DNA of 64,000 bases from an uncultured Sphingobium sp. (GTDB taxonomy: Bacteria; Pseudomonadota; Alphaproteobacteria; Sphingomonadales; Sphingomonadaceae), in NCBI GenBank assembly GCA_946885845.1, contig CAMPHJ010000002.1:124001-188000 (forward strand). Reading direction: 5' to 3'. Each line of letters opens with the position of its first letter. Positions within the stretch are counted from its first letter, which is position 1. A program made the translations under genes and the position numbers. The notes beneath the pieces were generated by a model that worked only from the letters and a program-made list of their open reading frames with translations, had not been told where the DNA came from and searched no databases. This document shows positions 57,551 to 64,000 of this stretch, piece after piece.

Positions 57551-57669
57551 TCGCTCGGTGATCTGAACCACCGCGTCGCGCTTGAACTCATCGCTGAAAC
57601 TGGGCTTTCCCATCGCCGCCTCCTGTCCTAAAAATAAGATCGGAGGTGTCGAGAAATCTAGGAGCTACT
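57551..57669 (-). mobile_element. IS3-family orfA 5' fragment with terminal repeat
   Basis: On the minus strand MGKPSFSDEFKRDAVVQITER (ATG at 57613, AGGAGG upstream) is the start of an IS3-type OrfA. It breaks off after 21 residues at about 57551. The bases TGAGTAGCTCC, reading from about 57669, look like the element's end. The rest of the element is gone. Confidence 0.6.
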
Positions 57670-57693
57670 CAGTCCCAACGCGTTGGGACTGAG
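57668..57693. repeat. 26-bp perfect palindrome
   Basis: CTCAGTCCCAACG is followed immediately by its reverse complement, with no loop. It lies between the IS scrap and the stop of the helix-turn-helix gene at 57718. It could be an operator, a target-site feature or a terminator with no spacer. Confidence 0.9.
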
Positions 57694-57717
57694 CAGTCTG
57701 CGGCTCTGAGAGTTGCC

Positions 57718-58041
57718 TCAGGGTGCGTCGTCAGAGCCGGCAACACCACCTTCGCCTTCAAGCCTGGCTATCTGACGGGTGTCGGAACGCGTGAATTTTA
57801 GCCGTACACCGGCTCCCATTCCGCCTTCTTCTTCGACGAGGATCACCCCATAATGATCGAGTGCGCGCTGCGCGGCACATAGGTCCGCCTTCTCCGTGAT
57901 CCATGCACTGCCAGCGCATTCGATGCGGCCCAGCGTATCGGTGGAAATGCCAGCGGCGCTTGCAAAGTCTGCCGCGCTCACGCCGACCAATGCCCGCGCG
58001 GCTGCGATCACGCGACCTGTTATGTGAACATGACCTGACAT
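57718..58041 (-). CDS. Small HTH (XRE/Cro-like) regulator
   Basis: This 107-aa protein, MSGHVHITGRVIAAARALVGVSAADFASAAGISTDTLGRIECAGSAWITEKADLCAAQRALDHYGVILVEEEGGMGAGVRLKFTR, shows a helix-turn-helix at residues 12-40 and a C-terminal strand pair found in short XRE regulators. No partner gene is intact nearby. The palindrome at 57668 might be its operator. Confidence 0.72.
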   Translation of the reverse strand: MSGHVHITGRVIAAARALVGVSAADFASAAGISTDTLGRIECAGSAWITEKADLCAAQRALDHYGVILVEEEGGMGAGVRLKFTRSDTRQIARLEGEGGVAGSDDAP

Positions 58042-58940
58042 GAATGCTTCCTTCTCGCTTAAGGGTCCAGCTCTATTTGGATCGTTTGGCTTGTGCAGTC
58101 CACCTTGCGCTTGAGGATGCGGAGCTAGGAGACCTTTGGCGACAGGCTAATGCCTCCATCTTTTTGGAGATAGGCGCGCGCAACCTTGAAAGATCGGCTG
58201 GCTGCCCTTCACTTCGACGTGGCTGGTCTAAGCCTTTGCGCGATAATTTTCTGTCGCCGGCCACCTTCGAACAGCGGCCTGCCAGTCAAACCATATTCGA
58301 GAGAAGCGCGAGCCGCCAGTGCGAGGCGACGATCGGTACCCTTGCCGCGAGCATCAGCGGATAAGAGGATGAATGTTCGAGCCGGATCACCGAGAGCGCC
58401 CGATCCACGACTTGAAGTGCGCTCCTATCGAGGCGCTGACCGCGGGCAGCTTCGTGGTGCTTTCTGCCAAAGTTGTGCATCCTGCGCGGTCAATACCACA
58501 TACTATATAAGTGAGTTGACGTGGATTGAGCAGTGGGCATCGGCACGCCATGCCGAGTTAAATCCAGCTCGCCCCACGTTTGGGAGCATACATTTACCGC
58601 AAAGATGCGAACGATGCCGATAAAGGGTGGCATGCCATACCCTGGCAGCGGTCTTCAGCGCGATGTACTTGTTGACGTGGCCTTGGGGGCGAACATCGAA
58701 CCATAGCGGTGGCTGTCGAGCTATATGGACATCCCGGCAGGTGGCAAGAGCAGATTGAGAAGCTGAACGCTTACGCCTGATCCGGCAGCTGACATAACCT
58801 TGACGAGCGGCGAGGAGGGGAGCGGCTTCTCGTGACACATAATTCGATCTTGCAGCACGCATAGACATTCAATAATCATCTGTGCTCCTCGACAGACTTG
58901 ACCATATGAGCGCTCGAAGGCGGTTGGAAGGTGGAGTGAG
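58042..58940. other. Intergenic, no intact gene
   Basis: About 900 bases. A rightward frame at 58218-58300 (NFLSPATFEQRP) faintly recalls the end of an IS3 transposase, but the surrounding frame is broken. Otherwise I see nothing that I can support. Confidence 0.35.
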
Positions 58941-59372
58941 ATGCCATCACAAAAACGTCGATCAAGGTTTGACATCGCAAAGCTGCATCGACGCGACTTT
59001 ATGGCAAGCGTTGCGATTGGGGCCGCTGCGCTCGCGTTTTTCCGGCGTCCTGTGTATGCAAAGCCACGCATCATAGAGGTGTCGATGGGTACCGCTCTTA
59101 TGACATTCCTGCCGGCCACGGTGACTATCAAGGTCGGAGACACGGTGCGGTGGACCAATCCCGGCATCGTTAGCCACATCGTGAACTTCGATCCTGCTCG
59201 CGCAAAGCAGGCGGGCTCTGTGAGCTTGCCCGCGGGAGTTGGGCCGTTCAATTCAGAAGAGATGGAGAAAGGCGATACCTTTTCCCACTTATTCACAGTG
59301 CGCGGCACTTATCATTACACCTGCCGCTACCACGAGAATATGGGAATGACAGGAACGATCATCGTCCGCTGA
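58941..59372 (+). CDS. Plastocyanin/amicyanin-like cupredoxin with Tat-type signal
   Basis: This 143-aa protein starts with RRDFMASVAIGAAALAFF, a twin-Arg-like export signal. The cupredoxin domain has copper ligands His79 (SHIVNF) and the loop YTCRYHENMGMTGTIIV with Cys128, His131 and Met134 (C-x2-H-x2-M). It is a small blue-copper electron carrier in the periplasm. The Rrf2 gene is divergent on its downstream side. Its partner is unknown; a nitrite or NO-linked redox role would fit the neighbours. Confidence 0.85.
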   Translation: MPSQKRRSRFDIAKLHRRDFMASVAIGAAALAFFRRPVYAKPRIIEVSMGTALMTFLPATVTIKVGDTVRWTNPGIVSHIVNFDPARAKQAGSVSLPAGVGPFNSEEMEKGDTFSHLFTVRGTYHYTCRYHENMGMTGTIIVR

Positions 59373-59438
59373 TGATACTCGCAAGGTACATCGCGCAGCG
59401 ACCTTCGTCGTAACATTGTTTTGTTTTTTACAAGTAGG

Positions 59439-59897
59439 TTATTTAGTTCGCGACGGAGCGTCTGCCCGGTCGGGGAGCATCGTCTCTGGAAACCAGGCAG
59501 CAAAGTCCTCTCGCTTCGCCATAAGATCCGCGATCGTATACTGGTCAAGCACCGCTAAAAAGGCCCTCACAGCCTCTTTAAGAACGCCGGTCATGCCGCA
59601 CGCTGGCGCGATGACGCAGGTCCCGCAGTCTACAAGGTCGAAGCCTTCTTCAGTGTGCCGAATTAGAGCGCCGACATTTATCGCGTCTGCCGACTTACCG
59701 AGGCGAATGCCGCCACCTCGGCCCCGCACGCTCTCGATATAGCCCGCCTTCGCTAAGTCATTGACGACCTTCATGAGGTGGTTCTGCGAAATGTTATAGG
59801 CGCGCGCGACTTCGGCAATCGAGCACAGCCGCTCCGGGTGCGCGCCAAGGAAAAGCAGCACTCGCATCGAATAGTCAGTGAACAGCGTGAGCTTCAT
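59439..59897 (-). CDS. nsrR: Rrf2-family regulator, NsrR type
   Basis: This 152-aa protein begins MKLTLFTDYSMRVLLFLGAHPERLCSIAEVARAYNISQNHLMKVVNDLAKAGYIESVRGRGGGIRL, the Rrf2 winged helix. It carries the cluster-binding cysteines Cys91, Cys94 and Cys100 in VDCGTCVIAPACGM. This matches NsrR, a [4Fe-4S]/[2Fe-2S] nitric-oxide sensor that represses hmp. Met 59897 is chosen; the frame is open to 59984. It is divergent from the globin remnant and close to hmp. Confidence 0.88.
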   Translation of the reverse strand: MKLTLFTDYSMRVLLFLGAHPERLCSIAEVARAYNISQNHLMKVVNDLAKAGYIESVRGRGGGIRLGKSADAINVGALIRHTEEGFDLVDCGTCVIAPACGMTGVLKEAVRAFLAVLDQYTIADLMAKREDFAAWFPETMLPDRADAPSRTK

Positions 59898-59931
59898 GAC
59901 ATTCCAGACGGCATAAGACGAAACGAATATA

Positions 59932-59974
59932 TGTATCTTGTTTGTATCTTTCAAACGAATCGTATAGATGTATC
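59932..59974. promoter_or_regulatory. TGTATC direct repeats between nsrR and the globin remnant
   Basis: TGTATCTT occurs at 59932-59939 and 59943-59950 (11-bp spacing) and TGTATC at 59969-59974. These are possible NsrR half-sites; the opposite-strand AAGATACA resembles the NsrR half-site AAGATGCA. A further AAGATGCA is at 60453-60460 upstream of hmp. Confidence 0.45.
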
Positions 59975-59982
59975 GTGAATGC

Positions 59983-60150
59983 ATGATTGGAGTGGGTGTC
60001 GTGGAAGATGGCCCGGCGATATACGAAGCGCGGCTTGCAAGCCTTGTTCACGCTTTTTACGCGCGTGCGCGGGCGGACCAGCTACTCGGCCCCGTATTCA
60101 ACGACAGTCCGTTAGTTCAAGGCTGCGCAAATGGCCGATAATCTGCAACT
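59983..60150 (+). pseudogene. Truncated haemoglobin (group III-like), decayed
   Basis: ATG 59983 opens MIGVGVVEDGPAIYEARLASLVHAFYARARADQLLGPVFNDSP, which matches the N-terminal helices of truncated globins (LVxxFYxRVRxDPLLGPVF). After about 45 residues the frame is lost; CTGCGCAAATGGCCGATAAT resembles the following helix with a base lost. The haem-binding C-terminal part is absent. It lies between nsrR and hmp, in keeping with an NO-detoxification locus. Confidence 0.65.
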
Positions 60151-60528
60151 TGCTCTCTTCTTCAGAGCGGCCGATCTCTCTCAAACTGGCGGTCGGGGAA
60201 GCAAAGCGCCGGGAAGGCGCCGTGGCTGAACCGCTCCCCTACAGGTCTACGCCAGTATTCGTTCAGGGCACGTTGGCAAACGCATTGCACGTCCGGCATG
60301 ATACAAAGTTTGGCGTTTTGGGTCTCACTCGAGTGCTCGAAGGACACCTGAAGAGTCATATATCTGCATCCGCCGTCCGAAACAGTTCTCACGCCTACCC
60401 ACGGGCTCGTCATTCCGCAACAATCGCAATTTTGACGCCTTTGGGCGACATGAAGATGCAACTCGATTCCTACGATCAGAAACCGTTTCCAACGAAGTCT
60501 TGGCCAATCAATCAACGAAGGAGCTGTC
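60151..60528. other. Globin-hmp spacer
   Basis: No gene is supported here. AAGATGCA at 60453-60460 is a candidate NsrR half-site, about 70 bases before the hmp start. Confidence 0.4.
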
Positions 60529-61740
60529 ATGTCGCAACCTCTGAGTGAACAAACCATCGCGCTCGTTAAAGCTACTGTTCCCGCGCTGGAGGCCCACGGG
60601 CTCGACATTGTGCGGGAAATGTACTCGCGCATGTTTCAAAATCTCGAAATACGGGACTTGTTTAATCAGTCGCATCACGGCGACACCGGATCCCAGCCCA
60701 AGGCACTAACCGGGGCGATCCTCGCATATGCGAGCAACATAGAAAATCTTGGTGCCCTGGCTCCAGCCGTAGAACGGATCGCACAAAAGCATGTCGGGCT
60801 GCAAATTCTGCCCGAGCATTATCCGCACGTGGGTGAGGCACTTCTCGGCGCTATCAAAGCTGTACTGGGCGACGCCGCGACGGAAGACATCCTAGCAGCC
60901 TGGGGCGAAGCTTATTGGTTTCTCGCTAACATACTGATCGCTCGCGAACGACGCATTTACACCGAACAGAAGGATATGAGTGGGGGCTGGAATGGCTGGC
61001 GGGAATTTCGAATCGATGATGTGGTACGCGAGAGCAGCGTCATCAAGTCTTTCCTCCTGCGTCCCGTGGATGGCGAGCCGGTCATGACATATAAGGCCGG
61101 CCAATATTTAACTTTCTGGCTGGAAATTCCCGGCCATCCTCCCGTCAAGCGCAATTACTCGATTTCGGCTGCTCCCAACGGCGAAACTTATCGCATCTCC
61201 GTCAAGCGTGAGCCGCAGGGGCTCGCCTCGGGCTGGCTCCACGACGAAGCCAAACCTGGTACGATCCTGAAGGTTGCCGCACCGGCCGGCGAGTTCCTCC
61301 TCGCTGAGCATATCGAACGACCGATCGTTCTACTTTCAGGAGGTGTAGGCTTAACCCCGATGGTAGCGATGCTTGAGGCACTGGTCGGTAACGGTGCCTC
61401 TGTTCCCGTGCAGTATATTCACGGCACCCACGACCGCGAAACGCATGCCATGCGGGATCATGTTCGCAGCGTCGCCGCGCTGGGGAACTCCGTCAAAATC
61501 ATCGACTTTCATCAGACCCCTCTTGCCGACGAGGTTCTAGGTCGCGATTATGATGCTGCCGGCATCATCACTGACGAGTGGCTAGTCGCGAATACTCCTG
61601 TCGGCGATGCGGACTATTATATCTGTGGTCCTCGCCCCTTCCTGCGTCACGCTGTTTCCACGCTGTCGCTAGCGGGTGTCCCGTCGGACCGCATCCATTA
61701 TGAATTTTTCGGCCCGGCTGACGAACTGCTCGTGGCGTGA
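60529..61740 (+). CDS. hmp: Flavohaemoglobin (nitric oxide dioxygenase)
   Basis: This 403-aa protein has an N-terminal globin domain (LNIVREMYSRMF-like start, haem-proximal His88 in IAQKHVGLQILPEHYPHVGEALL) and an FAD/NAD reductase domain from about residue 155 (FRIDDVVRESSVIKSFLLRPVDG, RNYSISAAPNGETYRISVKREPQG, LLSGGVGLTPMVAML). It ends in YEFFGP. It converts NO and O2 to nitrate using NADH. GAAGGAGCTGTC precedes ATG 60529. It is probably under NsrR control. Confidence 0.95.
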   Translation: MSQPLSEQTIALVKATVPALEAHGLDIVREMYSRMFQNLEIRDLFNQSHHGDTGSQPKALTGAILAYASNIENLGALAPAVERIAQKHVGLQILPEHYPHVGEALLGAIKAVLGDAATEDILAAWGEAYWFLANILIARERRIYTEQKDMSGGWNGWREFRIDDVVRESSVIKSFLLRPVDGEPVMTYKAGQYLTFWLEIPGHPPVKRNYSISAAPNGETYRISVKREPQGLASGWLHDEAKPGTILKVAAPAGEFLLAEHIERPIVLLSGGVGLTPMVAMLEALVGNGASVPVQYIHGTHDRETHAMRDHVRSVAALGNSVKIIDFHQTPLADEVLGRDYDAAGIITDEWLVANTPVGDADYYICGPRPFLRHAVSTLSLAGVPSDRIHYEFFGPADELLVA

Positions 61741-61985
61741 GTCATTCGACGGTGGATGACATCAGCATAGCGCGGGTGATCCATGTCCTGGCAATCTTGT
61801 TGTGGATTGGAGGAGTGGCGTTTGTCACTTTGGTGGTGATGCCATCCATCGGCCGTGCCGCTCCTGGCGACAGTCGGATGAGCTTCTTTCGCCAGCTTGA
61901 GGGGCGTTTTGCCTTTCAGGCGAGGTTGTGGGTCCTGCTTGCAGGCATGAGCGGCCTCTGGATGGTTCACCACCGACTTCTCATC
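61737..61985 (+). pseudogene. CopD-like membrane protein, 3' truncated
   Basis: GTG 61737 overlaps the hmp stop (GTGA). The reading ISIARVIHVLAILLWIGGVAFVTLVVMPSIGRA ... GRFAFQARLWVLLAGMSGLWMVH matches the first two helices of a CopD/DUF2269-like integral membrane protein. After VHHRL the sequence is antisense to an ECF-sigma gene, so the remaining helices are missing. The frame runs to 62186 but that tail is not native. Confidence 0.7.
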
Positions 61986-61989
61986 CAGT

Positions 61990-62296
61990 CTTGCTCGTTG
62001 CCGATGAAGCGATCGCTTTCGGGCTACGCCTGGTTGATCGCTATTTTCGTCAGTCAGGTCGAAAGCGAGGATCGGCCTTTAAATTCCGCCGCAGCTGAGA
62101 AAGCTTTCATGAAGGACGATTGGACGACGTCTTCTGCTTCCGTACGGTCACGGAGGATTGACCATGCGGCGCGGAAGAGACGTTGATTGTGGCGCTGCGT
62201 AATCACGCGGACCGCCGCTGGTTCTCCGGCGGAGAAGCCTCTCGCAAGGGAGAGATCGTCCGATTGGTTGTAATCCAACGTTTCGTGCGATTGCAT
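61990..62296 (-). pseudogene. ECF sigma-70 factor, decayed
   Basis: From ATG 62296 (AGGAGG upstream) the frame reads MQSHETLDYNQSDDLSLARGFSAGEPAAVRVITQRHNQRLFRAAWSILRDRTEAEDVVQSSFMKAFSAAAEFKGRSSLST, a sigma-70 region 2. Then an in-frame TGA replaces the expected Trp, and a second stop (TAG) follows after KIAINQA. Region 4 is missing. It overlaps the CopD fragment antisense. It was once the third gene of DUF4142-cupredoxin-sigma. Confidence 0.75.
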
Positions 62297-62322
62297 TGGA
62301 TTGCCTCCTGACACCGTATCGT

Positions 62323-62649
62323 TTATTTGGACGCGGACAGTAAACCTGTCATCGTGAGGTGATAAACGCAGTAGAATGCATGACGTCCAGGCCCAGGCAC
62401 AACGGTTTTTCCACTGCCGCCGGGGGGAAGGTCCACATGGAAAGTCTGGTCCTTGGCGGTCGCCGTATGTCGGATGATGTCCTTGTTGATCCAGATAATC
62501 GTATCGCCAGCCTTCAGGTGCGGGGGCACCGGCCCGAACTTCATATTCGCGATCACCACAACATGCTCACGCGGAGTTGCTCCCGCAGGCGGTGGTGCTA
62601 GCAAGGCAGCGCCAGCAATGGCTGTCGCAAGAGACTGGAACCGTCCCAT
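62323..62649 (-). CDS. Small cupredoxin (plastocyanin-like), exported
   Basis: This 108-aa protein has signal peptide MGRFQSLATAIAGAALLAPPPAGA, then a cupredoxin fold with copper ligands His61 (IRHTATA) and Cys94, His97 and Met100 in FYCVYHLTMTG (C-x2-H-x2-M). It is encoded between the DUF4142 and sigma-factor remnants on the same strand. A periplasmic electron carrier, partner unknown. Confidence 0.82.
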   Translation of the reverse strand: MGRFQSLATAIAGAALLAPPPAGATPREHVVVIANMKFGPVPPHLKAGDTIIWINKDIIRHTATAKDQTFHVDLPPGGSGKTVVPGPGRHAFYCVYHLTMTGLLSASK

Positions 62650-62659
62650 GGCGCGCTCC

Positions 62660-63178
62660 TCACTTCAGTTGGCTCAGTAGATGTTCGGCATGCGATTGGT
62701 GTGCTTGGAACAGAGCCAATCCGTTTTCCAGAAGCGATTTAGTTGGGCATTTCGTGCGTTGGGGATCAACGAGGTGCTGAGGGCTTCATTGACCTGACGG
62801 TGAAATGCGACTTCATTGCGAATATAGGCTTTGTCGAAGGCCAGTCAGGCTGCCCAAATGCGCGGCTGTATCGCGGGCTTGAGAAGTTAGCTTTTCGCTT
62901 GTCGCATTCGGTTCGGGCCTCAAGCCCAGCTTTTCCAATAGCGCGATTGCCTGCTGGTTAACTGCTTTGTGATCGCGGATCATGGTCTGCGCGAACTGGC
63001 GGACCGCGGGATCGGCCGCCTGGCGTAGCGCCTGCTCTCCCGCGTGCACATCGAGTAGACCCGCCGTGTACGCAATGTGCGCGATCTGCGGATCGGTGGG
63101 ACTCTCTGCGGCTAGAGTGGCGGGTGAAAGGGACAGGAGGAGGGCGGATGCAGAAGCGAGCAAGGTTTTGGCGATCAT
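62660..63178 (-). pseudogene. DUF4142 exported protein with two frameshifts
   Basis: ATG 63178 opens MIAKTLLASASALLLSLSPATLAAE (signal) and the DUF4142 ferritin-like helices IAHIAYTAGLLDVHAGEQALRQAADPAVRQFAQTMIRDHKAVNQQAIALLEKLGL. After HLGSLTG a frameshift is needed (FDKAYIRNEVAFHRQVNEALSTSLIPNARNAQL). A second is needed to reach the end SLLENGLALFQAHQSHAEHLLSQLK at 62660. So the gene is inactive. Confidence 0.8.
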
Positions 63179-63262
63179 CGTCCTTCTCCCATGAGTAGGT
63201 CGGTAGGCCTTTGATGCCGGATTTCTCGATCGGTTCCCGCTGATTTCGCCTGTCGACAAGCT

Positions 63263-63808
63263 CTATTCCGGAGGATAGATGACCCGATTGCTGGCTAGCT
63301 CGGCTCCAGAGGATAGCTTTGCAGGCTCAATACGGCCTTGTGCCATGAGGTGCAGGACCCTCCAGCCGTCTGCGAGCAGATAATCAGAAATTATACGTCG
63401 ATGGCAGCGCCACCACACGGCTTCCGAACACATAAGAGCGCACGACACTTCTCGGGCGAGATGCTTCAGTTGGTCCATGCCGTCGCGAAATTGCGGCGAA
63501 AGTGCGTAATCGGCATAGTTGTGAAAGCTCTGGTTCTCCCAAAAGGCATTCAGTTCGGGTGCTATGTCCTTCTGACGAGAACGGCGGCCGCCAAGCGTCT
63601 CGATCAGTTCATAGCGGATTTGAAAGCGGCTGAGTGTCTCCGGTAGACTGTCAAAATTATATTGAGGATTTGTACGCGATCGTGGAATGGCCCGCACATC
63701 AACGACGCACTGGACTTCGCCACCGCGCAGGATGTCAATGAATTCTTCAATGGTGCGGGTGGAATGGCCTATCGTGTAAATCGGGTGTCCGTCGGGTGAT
63801 GCGCTCAT
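63263..63808 (-). CDS. DUF488-family protein
   Basis: This 181-aa protein, YTIGHSTRTIEEFIDILRGGEVQCVVDVRAIPRSRTNPQYNFDSLPETLSRFQIRYELIETLGGRRSR, continues to the conserved Cys/His block CALMCSEAVWWRCHRRIISDYLLADGWRVLHL. This is the DUF488 signature (TIGHSNR, then CaEk.p..CHR). Function is unknown; such genes are often near DNA-repair or stress genes. Its start lies 3 bases after the stop of the UDG-family gene, so it is co-transcribed with it. Confidence 0.85.
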   Translation of the reverse strand: MSASPDGHPIYTIGHSTRTIEEFIDILRGGEVQCVVDVRAIPRSRTNPQYNFDSLPETLSRFQIRYELIETLGGRRSRQKDIAPELNAFWENQSFHNYADYALSPQFRDGMDQLKHLAREVSCALMCSEAVWWRCHRRIISDYLLADGWRVLHLMAQGRIEPAKLSSGAELASNRVIYPPE

Positions 63809-63810
63809 CC

Positions 63811-64000
63811 TTACTGCTCCAGAACGTCTTGGACTCGCCTACGAAGCTCCGGGAGCACCTCGAGTTCAAACCAGGGGTTGGCAGAGGCCCACATGCGAGA
63901 GCGCCAGGAGGGGTGGGGTAGTGGGAAATACTTCGGCAGGAACTCGCGAAATCGACGCACGCGCTCAGTCATCCGTCCCGCGCTGAGGGCATTCTCCTGT
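63811..64000 (-). CDS. Uracil-DNA glycosylase family protein, C-terminal part (runs off the edge)
   Basis: The minus-strand frame from the right edge reads QENALSAGRMTERVRRFREFLPKYFPLPHPSWRSRMWASANPWFELEVLPELRRRVQDVLEQ, the C-terminal end of UDG-like family proteins with the conserved HPSWR motif. The N-terminal part lies outside the window. It is the upstream neighbour of DUF488. Confidence 0.75.
   Translation of the reverse strand, partial: QENALSAGRMTERVRRFREFLPKYFPLPHPSWRSRMWASANPWFELEVLPELRRRVQDVLEQ

Noticed and set aside
57168..57561. Antisense pair of open frames in the gene-poor region
   Set aside because: Neither has a ribosome site or a recognisable product; the minus frame only borders an IS3 orfA fragment.

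Overview
The window looks like an accessory, mosaic segment (plasmid or genomic island) from a sphingomonad-type alphaproteobacterium. The evidence is the high-GC coding, two large TonB-dependent receptors with a typical sphingomonad plug start, substrate-specific MFS, GMC and LLM catabolic genes, sphingomonad-like copper genes (copAB plus a YHS-type copper ATPase), an alphaproteobacterial Mrp antiporter with fused A and B subunits, and many IS scars. This placement is inferred from protein character, not from a database search. No rRNA, tRNA, CRISPR array or replication origin was recognised.

Region 1 (1-11.6 kb): the decayed tail of an MmeI-like restriction-modification protein is followed by a TetR regulator and a putative catabolic regulon. 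The regulon holds two phytanoyl-CoA-dioxygenase-like (PhyH) enzymes, an NmrA-type NAD(P)-binding protein, an unrecognised 252-aa protein, an LLM flavin monooxygenase and a TonB receptor. Three promoters in this stretch carry the same dyad, GTTGA-N6-TCAAC, directly behind a TTGACA box. This suggests one repressor, probably the local TetR protein, controls all of them. An internally deleted IS66 copy sits in the middle.

Region 2 (12.6-24.2 kb): this stretch is bounded by a serine recombinase whose 5' end is replaced by an IS66 tnpA fragment and, on the other side, by a compact tyrosine recombinase. Between them lies a three-gene leftward operon: a 444-aa protein with a nitrilase-like Glu-Lys-Cys pattern, a winged-helix protein, and a 2053-aa helical-repeat protein with a possible PIN-like nuclease module. 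I do not recognise it as a described system; it is my leading candidate for an undescribed conflict or defence-type operon.

Region 3 (24.4-33.1 kb): a second catabolic cluster contains a GMC oxidoreductase with both expected catalytic residues replaced, RidA, a TonB receptor, TetR, MFS, a DAO-type amine/amino-acid oxidase and an SDR with a one-base frameshift. An N-containing substrate is plausible.

Region 4 (33.5-40 kb): copper resistance, with copB, copA, two small secreted metal-associated proteins, a Cu+ ATPase and a CueR/HmrR-type regulator.

Region 5 (40.4-44.1 kb): a scrap zone of truncated SDR, SnoaL, DUF5681 and methyltransferase genes joined by deletions and by an IS3-family element. 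It includes an in-frame transposase-methyltransferase chimera.

Region 6 (44.3-64 kb): a CDF transporter with a binding-protein-like lipoprotein; metY; gdhA; the Mrp Na+/H+ antiporter operon (AB-C-D-E-F-G); a tandem universal stress protein; IS remnants; a cupredoxin; an NsrR-type regulator, decayed truncated globin and flavohaemoglobin forming a nitric-oxide module; a decayed CopD/ECF-sigma/DUF4142 patch; and DUF488 plus a uracil-DNA-glycosylase-family gene that runs off the right edge.
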